Below, piece after piece: positions 1-6,004 of a stretch of DNA of 11,558 nucleotides; within the stretch, counting starts at the first letter, position 1; each line of letters begins with the position of its first letter. The notes beneath the pieces were generated by a model. That model searched no databases. It saw nothing but the letters and a program-made list of their open reading frames with translations, and was not told the origin of the DNA. The stretch comes from an archaeon (lineage in GTDB: Archaea > Thermoproteota > QMWL01), in assembly GCA_003661605.2 (NCBI GenBank), contig QMWL02000012.1, positions 1 to 11,558 on the forward strand, read 5' to 3'. The translations under genes were made by a program, and so were the position numbers.

Positions 1-1644
1 CGTACTCGTTTATCGCCCATACTCCTCGAGCTTCATCGCTATCCCACCCTCGTTGGCGGAGAAGGCGGGCAACTGCGTGTCGGTCCATCTGGTCGTGAAG
101 CTCGCCTCGTCGAATCATTTCTACAATTTCTTCTTCAAGAGGTTCAACGGAGATGTACAGTTTGTTGTGTTTGTTAGGCGATTTGCCTTCAAAAACGGGA
201 GACGAGGTTTTCACGGTTTCTCTGTATACAACTATTGGTCTTGAAGTAACGATCTCTATACCACGTTTTTGGATCTCTCCAATCGCAATCTCGAGGTGGA
301 CGTGACCGAGTCCTGATATCAGGTACTCACCAGTTTCTTCGTTTATGGTAACAACGAGATTGGGGTCCTCGATGGACATATCTCTGAGTATGCTAACCAG
401 CTTCGGTAGGTCGCGGCTATACTTCGGCTCTATAGAGATGGTGATAACAGGCTCTGTTACATACTTTAGACTCTCGAAGGGCGCTACATCTGGAACGGTC
501 GCGAGCGTTTCACCTGCACGAGCATCGCTTATTCCAAGGAGAGCAGGAATGTTTCCTGCAGTAATTTCTTCAACGATCTCCCGATGAGGACCCATGTAAA
601 TACAGACTTGCTGGATACGTGCCTTCCTCTTAGCGTTGATCAAATAGACCTCCATGCCTTTCTTAAGCACCCCTGAGAACAAGCGGCCAGTAGCCACAAC
701 GCCAGCCTGAGGATCAACCTTAACGCTGGTTACACACATTACAGCGGGACCGTCATCTTTGCATGCGAGCATTGCGCGACCAACCTCGCTATCTAGATCG
801 CCCTTCCATATGATGGGAACACGATACTGCTGCGCTACATTTGGTGGAGGGATGTGTTTAACGACCATCCGTAAGATCGCTTCGTATAGGGGAACCTTCT
901 TCTGTAGGAATCCGACATTTCCAGTTTCGTATGCTTCATAAACATGTTTGAACCCTATCCCACGCTCGCGCGCGATTGACACGGTGAAGCCCCACTTATC
1001 CTTAGCGGACCCAAAGGCAACTGTATCTGTCTCTACAGAAACCTTCCACTTGTTTCGGAACTCAGGCTCTGCATACATTTCAATGAGGTTGTTGAAGTCG
1101 TTGATTATGGAAGCGAGGCGCTTCTGCATTTTATCTGGTGTGAGACATAGCTCTTTGATTAGTCGGTCGATTTTGTTGATGTAGAGGAGGGGGCGTACGC
1201 GCTCCTCTAATGCTTGACGCGTAACTGTCTCTGTTTGAACCATAACGCCTTCAACTGCATCCACTACGACGATAGCGCCGTCGATGGCGCGGAGGGAGCG
1301 GGTTACTTTGCCTGTGAAGTCTACGTGCCCTGGAGTGTCAATTAGGTTGATGATGTAGGGCTTGTTCTCCCACTCGAAGTAGAGGCTAATGTTTGCTGCC
1401 TTGATGGTCATCTGCCGCTCCTGCTCTTCAGGCAAATAGTCGAGGGCTAGTGCGCGCCCCGCCATTGTGGGGGAGAGAAGTCCCGCTGCCATGAGAAGAG
1501 AGTCGGTGAGTGTAGTCTTACCGTGGTCTACGTGCGCGATAATCCCTATATTTTCCGGGGTCGCTTTTAGCGACCCTTTCGGATTAGAGATTTATCGCGC
1601 ACGATACGCACGACCTCGCTAACTTTCTTGATTCGTGATGACAT
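1..1644 (-). CDS. fusA: Translation elongation factor 2 (aEF-2), intron-containing, 3' end outside window
   Basis: GTPase that drives ribosomal translocation. Translation in two exons (1644-1578 and 1551-1) gives 539 codons of a protein that normally has about 730, so domains IV-V lie beyond the left edge. Seen: start MSSRIKKVSEVV; P-loop AHVDHGKTT just after the intron; switch region RQMTIKAAN; DTPGHVDF; guanine-specificity NKID; then VATGRLFSG, the SIEDPNLVV block and EGKSPNKHNK. I translated exon 2 line by line to the edge and found no further break. Read without splicing, exon 1 stops after 25 codons (TAA at 1569-1567), so the intron is needed for a functional protein. Many translational GTPases have RGITI where this one has RQMTI; I recall related variants in other TACK EF-2s. 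The ATG at 1644 follows a TATA-like box by about 28 nt, suggesting a leaderless mRNA. Gene callers would probably start at the ATG at 1492 and lose the P-loop. Confidence 0.95.
1552..1577 (-). other. 26-nt bulge-helix-bulge (BHB) intron in EF-2 mRNA
   Basis: The intron interrupts EF-2 between Arg22 and Asn23, in phase 1. Sense-strand structure: exon strand TCCG (1583-1580) pairs with intron strand CGGA (1557-1554), giving the 4-bp central helix. The 5' bulge AAA is 1579-1577 and the 3' bulge AAA is 1553-1551, on opposite strands. Inner stem GGGTCGC (1576-1570) pairs with GCGACCC (1564-1558), closing a TAAAA loop. The outer helix is exon-only: AATCTCTA (1592-1585) pairs with TAGGGATT (1548-1541, one U-G pair), and A1584 can pair with U1550 if A1549 is bulged. 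Cutting each bulge after its second base, the archaeal endonuclease rule, and joining gives CGA-AAT-ATA-GGG, that is R-N-I-G, exactly the conserved EF-2 sequence. Length 26 is not a multiple of three, and the intron contains an in-frame TAA. Splicing itself is inferred from structure plus restored frame. Confidence 0.93.
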
Positions 1645-1646
1645 AG

Positions 1647-1658
1647 CGCCTGAAGGCG
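1647..1658 (-). repeat. Short inverted repeat just upstream of EF-2 start
   Basis: CGCCTTCAGGCG, with arms of 5 bp around a 2-nt centre, lies two bases upstream of the EF-2 ATG and downstream of the TATA-like box. It could be a regulator site over the transcription start, or a small hairpin if the mRNA has a leader. At this size it could also be chance. Confidence 0.3.
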
Positions 1659-1667
1659 GCGAATACC

Positions 1668-2357
1668 CTATATTAGGTTTAATTCAAAGCATATCGCTAG
1701 GAGTAGGGGGAGCGCAAGCGCGATCATGCGAATAGCGCAGCGTTTGGAAACGAGAATGTGTGCTCTGAGTTGCTTTGCGGAGAGATGTTGTACTGTCGTT
1801 ACGGAATCGATCGCATAGGAGACAGAAGTTGAAAAGCAAGGTACGAGTACTCCTGTCAAAACAGTAGGTAGATGACGCCATGCATGCCGATTGAGGGCTA
1901 TTCCTCGTGCACGTAGCGCTTCAACGGTTTCACGCACCTCTCTCTCTGATGAAGCTAAGAGTCGCATAGCAAAGGCAATGCTAGTGGCTAGCGCACGAGC
2001 CCTTCCCCGTGTTGCAAGGATGAGTCCTTCGAGGGCCTCGGTTCGAATTGTAGAGGCAGCAATTACTGCGAAAACCGCTGCTCGAATAGGGATGAGGTAA
2101 AAGAAGGTAGTTGTGTGGAACAGTAGGCTAGCTATCAGCATGATTGGAAGTAGCCCCACGAATATGAGGAGAAGGCTTCGTAAGTATCGCTCGATGCGCC
2201 GCCGGGTGGCGAGTAAGATTACCCAAGGTAGCGCGGACGCAAATAACCCCCACAGGTTGGAAATCCAAACAAGCACAGCGCTGTATATGGCTCCAAGAAC
2301 AAGTTCCAAGAAAGCGCAGGAGACGCGTAAGAGCCAGGTTTTACTGAAGCTTGCCAT
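1668..2357 (-). CDS. ecfT: ECF transporter transmembrane (T) component
   Basis: Predicted membrane coupling protein of an energy-coupling-factor vitamin/metal uptake system, linking two ATPases to a substrate-binding S component. The 229-residue product has hydrophobic segments at about 12-34, 36-50, 62-80, 85-102 and 211-227. A charged cytoplasmic stretch includes EALRARGI, with the Ala-Arg-Gly coupling motif at 150-152. EcfT proteins usually carry a second such motif about 40 residues on; here that place reads SVTTVQHLSAK and no ARG is visible. I chose the ATG at 2357 (MASFSKTW), which overlaps the upstream ATPase by 17 nt. A start at 2423 is open but would overlap it by 83 nt and adds an unconvincing N-terminus. 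The family call rests on hydropathy, the ARG motif and two adjacent ABC ATPases. Confidence 0.75.
   Translation of the reverse strand: MASFSKTWLLRVSCAFLELVLGAIYSAVLVWISNLWGLFASALPWVILLATRRRIERYLRSLLLIFVGLLPIMLIASLLFHTTTFFYLIPIRAAVFAVIAASTIRTEALEGLILATRGRARALATSIAFAMRLLASSEREVRETVEALRARGIALNRHAWRHLPTVLTGVLVPCFSTSVSYAIDSVTTVQHLSAKQLRAHILVSKRCAIRMIALALPLLLAICFELNLI
1669..1676 (-). promoter_or_regulatory. Putative TATA box for EF-2
   Basis: The sense strand reads CTAATATA, centred about 28 nt upstream of the EF-2 ATG at 1644, with A/T-rich sequence (GAATTAAAC) just upstream as a possible BRE. This spacing fits a leaderless or nearly leaderless archaeal transcript. The box overlaps the last codons and stop (TAG) of ecfT. 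It is one of only two such intergenic spots in the window. Confidence 0.5.
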
Positions 2358-2970
2358 CGGTGAGGTGTAGGTGCTTGTTTGGCGAGAAGGGAGGATAGTG
2401 GCAGGAAGCAATAACGATACCATAGCCTTGGGAGGACAGTACCTGAACTACAGAAGTTAGCGTCTCTGCATCAAGTCCGAAAAACGGCTCATCCAAGAGG
2501 ATAAAACGTGGTTGACGCGCTAAGCAGGCTGCGAGCACTACAAGCCGTTGCTCTCCAAGACTAAGACGGCGAGGAGGGGTAGAGAGCGGGTGGAGTACAC
2601 CAAATGTACGTAAGTACTTTACGAACCGCTTTCGAACGGAGCCTTCGTCTAGCCCGATGATTGTTACTCCAAAGACAGCCTCTTCTTCAAGAGTACGACC
2701 TACTAGCTGTGTACCAGGGTCTTGAAATACCATGGCGACATGTCGTGCAAGAATGTGCGGCGGGGTTTTTCGCGTATCTAAGCCATCGACAAGTACTCTG
2801 CCGCGAAGGGGTTTGTAAACACCTGCCAAAAGCTTCAAGAGGGTAGTTTTACCTGATGCGTTCGGTCCCTCTATGTACACCAGTTCGCTTGGTGACACAG
2901 ATAAGGAGACCCCACGTATAACAGTAGGTCCTCCAGCGTAGGAAAACCAAACAGATTGTGCTTCAATCAA
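2341..2970 (-). CDS. ecfA1: ECF transporter ATP-binding protein (first of pair, ecfT-proximal)
   Basis: ABC ATPase powering the ECF importer, 209 residues. Motifs seen: Walker A GPNASGKT (35-42), Q-loop VFQDP (Q83), signature LSLGEQ (136-141), Walker B FILLDEP with catalytic Glu161, D-loop GLD (165-167) and switch His191. All are intact, so it should be catalytically competent. It is shorter than the usual 270-280 residue EcfA, lacking most of the C-terminal extension. The start is TTG (2970-2968), overlapping the stop of the upstream ATPase as TTGA; there is no ATG or GTG before the conserved core. Which of the pair is A1 or A2 is arbitrary here. Confidence 0.87.
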   Translation of the reverse strand: MIEAQSVWFSYAGGPTVIRGVSLSVSPSELVYIEGPNASGKTTLLKLLAGVYKPLRGRVLVDGLDTRKTPPHILARHVAMVFQDPGTQLVGRTLEEEAVFGVTIIGLDEGSVRKRFVKYLRTFGVLHPLSTPPRRLSLGEQRLVVLAACLARQPRFILLDEPFFGLDAETLTSVVQVLSSQGYGIVIASCHYPPFSPNKHLHLTDGKLQ

Positions 2971-3623
2971 CTACGAACCAGGCTGCGAAAGTCTAGGGTT
3001 CGCGATATCATGTTAGTGAGTTGTTTTGGAAACCAGTGTTCTACAGCAAGGACCGTGAGCGTGTTCTGCCTACGCGCTTGCTCAATGAGCTGTAGAGCGA
3101 GCCTGCCGCTCTGTAAGTCGAGGTTGCTGAAGGCTTCATCTATCAGTAGTAAACGCGGTTTCCGCAGAAGTGCAGCAGCTAAGGCAACGAGAGTCTGCTT
3201 TCCTCTCGATAACTTCCATACTTCAAGAGCGGCTGATGCGCCCAGACCCAGTTGCTTCAAAATCTGGTCAACCTCAGAGAGGCTAGCTCCTGATAGTAGA
3301 CAGAGGTTGGCTGTAGTTGAGGTTAGTGGAAGTGCAGCATCTATGCGTTGAGGGATGAATGCGATAGGGGAACTAGACGGTGGAAAGCTGCGTACATCGT
3401 TTCCTAAAACCTGTAGCGTTCCCTCGATTCGAGCAGGCACTATCTTCGGTATTATACCAGCTATGCAGTATAGAAGCGTTGTTTTACCGCAACCAGTTGG
3501 ACCATGGAGGACAACGAATTCTCCAAGGCTCACTTCTAGAGATAGGTTTTGGAAGACGGGATGAGGGGACTCAGGATACTGAACGGTTAGGTGGTGAGCG
3601 AGGATAGCAAGCTCACTCAACAA
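2967..3623 (-). CDS. ecfA2: ECF transporter ATP-binding protein (second of pair)
   Basis: Partner ABC ATPase, 218 residues. Seen: Walker A GPTGCGKT (41-48), Q-loop FIPQR (Q92), signature LSRGKQ (138-143), Walker B LLLIDEA with Glu163, SNLD (166-169) and switch His196 in VEHW. Both ATPases of the pair therefore look active and would form a heterodimer under EcfT. The likely start is TTG at 3623 (a second TTG follows directly), overlapping the DHH gene by 11 nt and preceded by a plausible Shine-Dalgarno AGAGGA about 6 nt upstream. No S component lies in the window, so the substrate cannot be read from here. Confidence 0.86.
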   Translation of the reverse strand: MLSELAILAHHLTVQYPESPHPVFQNLSLEVSLGEFVVLHGPTGCGKTTLLYCIAGIIPKIVPARIEGTLQVLGNDVRSFPPSSSPIAFIPQRIDAALPLTSTTANLCLLSGASLSEVDQILKQLGLGASAALEVWKLSRGKQTLVALAAALLRKPRLLLIDEAFSNLDLQSGRLALQLIEQARRQNTLTVLAVEHWFPKQLTNMISRTLDFRSLVRS

Positions 3624-4626
3624 GAATTTCCTCTAGAGGGAGAAGGCGCTCTATTTCAGATAGGATAGCAGACTCGATACGCTGCTTACGAAACGGTGCT
3701 TTGACTGCTGCAGCAGCCGGATGACCGCCACCAGAACCGCCTAAAAGCTCGGCGATCTGTTTAGCTAGGTCGGTTGCTAGGTTGATCCCTGTTCTTTTTC
3801 TGAAGAGAGGAGTGCAGCGTAGGCTTATTCGTAGCTCTTTTTTCTGAATACCGTATACTACTGCTAGATCCGCACCCATGGAGATGAGTGCGTTCGCAGC
3901 GCTTGCCTGATGAGACCCTACACGTGTCACGGCGATAAGCCACTCATTACTACGGAAGAGCCGAATTCTGCGCGCAGCCTTTAGCCGAGCGATTCGCTCG
4001 GAGATATCAGGTCTTGAAATGGTTAGCTCACGTGCCTTAGATAGAGAACCTCCAGCCTCGAGCATGTCTGCTACGCATCTAAACGTTGAAGGCGTTGCTG
4101 AGGTGAAGTTCTTGGAATCTACTAGAATTCCTGCAAGCAGTCCAGTTACTATGTCTGCAGGTAAGTGAATGTTGAGGTGCCGAGCTAGCTGCCAGATGAT
4201 TTCGGAAGTAGCCGCTGCTTCTGGAACTACGATCGGAAGAACGGTGTTTGGTGGTTGGTGCAACATTTGATGATGATCGATAACGATACAAGGAGTCGCG
4301 TTCCATGGAACTCTTTCGTAAAGCCAGCCAGTATGCCGAGGATTAGCAACATCAACGAGGATGAGGAGAGGGGGAGAGGTAGGAAGTTCCTTCACAATAA
4401 GCTTCTGAGGTAGTAGGGAGAGGAGCGCGCGCGCAGAAGCGGCTACACCTTCGGGGAAGACGAGGGAAATCGCGCATGCGTCGTGGATCTTCTGAAGGAT
4501 GTGAACGAGGGCAGCTACGCTCGCTACTGCATCGATGTCAGCTAGTACGTGCGTTGCAATCCAGCATTCACTGTACTCTAGGACTACCTTTCGAAAATAA
4601 CGTGCTTGCTCTGCTGCTATCTCCAA
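3613..4626 (-). CDS. DHH-DHHA1 family phosphoesterase (nanoRNase/RecJ-like)
   Basis: Predicted metal-dependent phosphoesterase of 337 residues. Seen: motif I HVLADID (H26, D30, D32), motif II D92 in LVDVANP, motif III DHH (117-119), motif IV D170 in GILVDSKNF, and the C-terminal DHHA1 glycine motif GGSGGGHPAA (296-305), which binds substrate in this family. All expected metal ligands are present. The start is TTG at 4626, 3 nt after the prefoldin stop, with no ATG or GTG before motif I. Family members hydrolyse short oligonucleotides, cyclic dinucleotides or single-stranded nucleic acid. Its place at the tail of the exosome operon suggests, as inference, a role in finishing the degradation of short RNA products. 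Confidence 0.85.
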   Translation of the reverse strand: MEIAAEQARYFRKVVLEYSECWIATHVLADIDAVASVAALVHILQKIHDACAISLVFPEGVAASARALLSLLPQKLIVKELPTSPPLLILVDVANPRHTGWLYERVPWNATPCIVIDHHQMLHQPPNTVLPIVVPEAAATSEIIWQLARHLNIHLPADIVTGLLAGILVDSKNFTSATPSTFRCVADMLEAGGSLSKARELTISRPDISERIARLKAARRIRLFRSNEWLIAVTRVGSHQASAANALISMGADLAVVYGIQKKELRISLRCTPLFRKRTGINLATDLAKQIAELLGGSGGGHPAAAAVKAPFRKQRIESAILSEIERLLPLEEILVE

Positions 4627-4629
4627 GGA

Positions 4630-4989
4630 CTAGGAGCCTGTTCGGGGCAGTTCTTCCTGAATTTCCCTCTGTAAGGCAGCCATTGTATCGCGTTCTTTCT
4701 TCTCTTGCTTTACGAGAATGGAGTGGTGTAGCTCAAGCTCTTCCTTTCGTTCCTTAAGGGATTTGAGAGCCTCTTCCTTTGAAGTACGAATGAGAAGAGG
4801 GCCAACTACTTTAAACACCTCCGCATCGTCCGGAAGTTTCTCCAGCTCTTCAATTGCGGACGTAACCTCCTGTAGCTCGGCCTCAACTCGCTGTCGTTGA
4901 GCAATAAGCTGGGCGATAATTTGCTGGCTACGTTGAAGACGCGCTAGCTTCTCTTGTAGACTTCCCGGCAGACTCGGTTCTGCGCTCAA
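4630..4989 (-). CDS. pfdB: Prefoldin subunit beta
   Basis: Subunit of the hexameric prefoldin holdase, which captures unfolded proteins for the thermosome. The 119 residues follow the beta-type plan: a long N-terminal coiled coil (about 8-52, SLQEKLARLQRSQQ), one beta hairpin (about 54-70, AEVFKVVGPLLIRTS) and a second helix rich in E, K and L (72-113). The start is TTG at 4989; no ATG or GTG precedes the coiled coil. This makes a 62-nt overlap with the end of pcc1. The order pcc1-prefoldin beta is common in TACK exosome clusters. Confidence 0.9.
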   Translation of the reverse strand: MSAEPSLPGSLQEKLARLQRSQQIIAQLIAQRQRVEAELQEVTSAIEELEKLPDDAEVFKVVGPLLIRTSKEEALKSLKERKEELELHHSILVKQEKKERDTMAALQREIQEELPRTGS

Positions 4990-5248
4990 TGCTCTCTACC
5001 GCACTTACTGCGTCCGTTATAGCCGCTATCCACCGTAAAAAACTGTTCATTGCAGCACGCATAGCGGAGAAGTCGGTGGCTTCTAGATGGAGAACGAGGC
5101 GTGTACCATCGATGGATACCGAGGCAGTGGATCGTTTGGATACCTCAGGTAGCGCTCGAACTTCCGGTTCGATGGCAGCGAATACTGCGTTTAGCAGAAG
5201 GGGGTTTGGGAGAGGAATGTATACGGTCAGTTGAATACGGTAGGTCAT
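4928..5248 (-). CDS. pcc1: KEOPS complex subunit Pcc1
   Basis: Small dimerising subunit of KEOPS, the complex that makes the t6A modification at position 37 of ANN-decoding tRNAs. The 106 residues show the family pattern: an N-terminal beta strand YRIQLTVYIPLPN, EPEVRALPE (about 27-35), then LEATDFSAMRAAMNSFLRWI (55-74). The C-terminal 16 to 20 residues (Ser/Thr/Ala/Arg-rich) lie in the overlap with prefoldin and are probably not conserved. The ATG at 5248 overlaps the Brix stop as ATGA. The call rests on the motif plus position; short families carry some risk. Confidence 0.8.
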   Translation of the reverse strand: MTYRIQLTVYIPLPNPLLLNAVFAAIEPEVRALPEVSKRSTASVSIDGTRLVLHLEATDFSAMRAAMNSFLRWIAAITDAVSAVESIERRTESAGKSTREASASST

Positions 5249-5787
5249 TTAACGAACTTGCGTACGCGTATTTCGAATCCGGTAGGTTTTCCAGCTTCTA
5301 CCCATGTTAGAGCAACGATGCCATCCGATCGTTCGCGTACTACGATGCCTGCACCCTTGTCCTTAAGACTCTCAGAAGGAGGGAGTTTGCGAAGACCGAA
5401 GAATTCTGCAAGAGCGTCTACAATCTGGTTTTCAGTGAGCGTCCCCGAGAACGGGACAATAAACCGCGCGCGCACATCTTTTCCGTTACGAAACTCGCGA
5501 ATGAGTCGTACACCGCTGAGGAGGAGTATGAAGGCGGGCTTCAAGTCGTCTCCTTCTACGTAGTAGAACCGCATCCTAGAGGGGTTAGCGCGTATCTCAT
5601 CGATGAAGATGACGCGATTATAGTGTCGAAACTGGCAGAGACCTACGATGTCCCTGACCGAGTACTTCCCGCGTGTAAAGCGGACTAGGTTAACGAACGA
5701 CTTTACCAGATCCCGATGAAAGGAGCGGGTTCTTCGAGCAGGTTTTCTCGAGGTTGTTGTGAGTATGGGCGGTCTACCTCCGTTCAA
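5245..5787 (-). CDS. Brix-domain (Imp4-like) ribosome biogenesis protein
   Basis: Archaeal single-Brix-domain protein, probably acting in rRNA folding and ribosome assembly. Up to 180 residues. Recognisable start of the domain: LTTTSRKPARRTRSF, the hallmark TSRKP..RTRSF of Imp4/Brix proteins, followed by VRFTRGKYSVRDIV and FIDEIRANPSRMRFY. Start choice is uncertain: the open frame begins with TTG at 5787, but archaeal homologues as I recall begin almost directly at the (M)LLTTSRKP element. The only strong Shine-Dalgarno (GGAGGT, 5781-5776) lies after that TTG and 9 nt before an ATA at 5766-5764. The N-terminus is therefore either TTG plus seven extra residues or a non-standard ATA start. It overlaps rpl37Ae by 14 nt with the TTG start. 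Confidence 0.87.
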   Translation of the reverse strand: MNGGRPPILTTTSRKPARRTRSFHRDLVKSFVNLVRFTRGKYSVRDIVGLCQFRHYNRVIFIDEIRANPSRMRFYYVEGDDLKPAFILLLSGVRLIREFRNGKDVRARFIVPFSGTLTENQIVDALAEFFGLRKLPPSESLKDKGAGIVVRERSDGIVALTWVEAGKPTGFEIRVRKFVK

Positions 5788-6004
5788 CCGTGGGCGTATA
5801 AGCCCCCCCAGCGAACGTGAAGCCGCAGGACCTACAGCGCCAGATTCCCACAGCTATCCGTCGAACAGCTTTCTTCTGACAACGAGGACAAACATGGCGT
5901 GAACGCGCGGGGAGAACGCAGCGCGCCCACCGAATCTTTAGCGTCGGTGCTCTGTTGAACATCATGCGAGCAACTCGCTCCTCAGGGGTGATGCGCTTAG
6001 GCAT
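5774..6004 (-). CDS. rpl37ae: Large ribosomal subunit protein L37Ae (eL43)
   Basis: Zinc-ribbon protein of the 50S subunit, 76 residues, basic throughout. The zinc site is C39-P-R-C42 and C57-R-S-C60, followed by GFTFAGGAYTP, characteristic of eL43. The ATG at 6004 overlaps the rrp42 stop by 8 nt. Its place directly after rrp42 is a conserved feature of the archaeal exosome superoperon. Confidence 0.95.
   Translation of the reverse strand: MPKRITPEERVARMMFNRAPTLKIRWARCVLPARSRHVCPRCQKKAVRRIAVGIWRCRSCGFTFAGGAYTPTVERR
5776..5781 (-). promoter_or_regulatory. Shine-Dalgarno-like GGAGGT at the rpl37Ae/Brix junction
   Basis: GGAGGT is formed by the last codons and stop of rpl37Ae (CGG AGG TAG). 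It matches the archaeal anti-Shine-Dalgarno core. It lies downstream of the TTG that opens the Brix frame and 9 nt upstream of the ATA codon where the conserved protein begins, so it bears on the start choice. It could be coincidental, since it encodes Arg-Arg. Confidence 0.4.

Noticed and set aside
53..1184. Plus-strand reading frames across the EF-2 region
   Set aside because: They are antisense shadows: short, with no recognisable motifs, while the minus strand carries a clear EF-2.
1558..1576. The GGGTCGC-TAAAA-GCGACCC hairpin as a transcription terminator for the ECF operon or an attenuator
   Set aside because: It lies inside the EF-2 coding region, has no following T-run on the sense strand, and is fully explained as the inner stem of the BHB intron.
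1552..1577. An intein in EF-2
   Set aside because: The insertion is only 26 nt, out of frame and contains a stop; inteins are in-frame and over 100 codons long.
1501..1644. EF-2 frame break read as a sequencing frameshift or pseudogene
   Set aside because: A random error would not insert 26 bases that form a perfect 4-bp/3-nt-bulge BHB and whose removal at the standard cut sites restores the exact conserved residues; the rest of EF-2 is intact to the edge.
2358..2423. Longer EcfT N-terminus starting at 2423
   Set aside because: It would overlap the upstream ATPase by 83 nt; the ATG at 2357 gives a normal short overlap and a plausible cytoplasmic N-terminus.
4268..4280. TGATGATGA-like repeat as a box C of a C/D guide RNA
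   Set aside because: No box D (CTGA) or box D'/C' pair was seen at guide-RNA spacing, and the stretch lies around the DHH motif codons of the phosphoesterase.
1891..5563. Plus-strand frames of 69-131 codons opposite the ECF, DHH, prefoldin and Brix genes
   Set aside because: Compositions rich in Ser, Arg and Cys and lack of motifs mark them as antisense shadows of well-supported genes.
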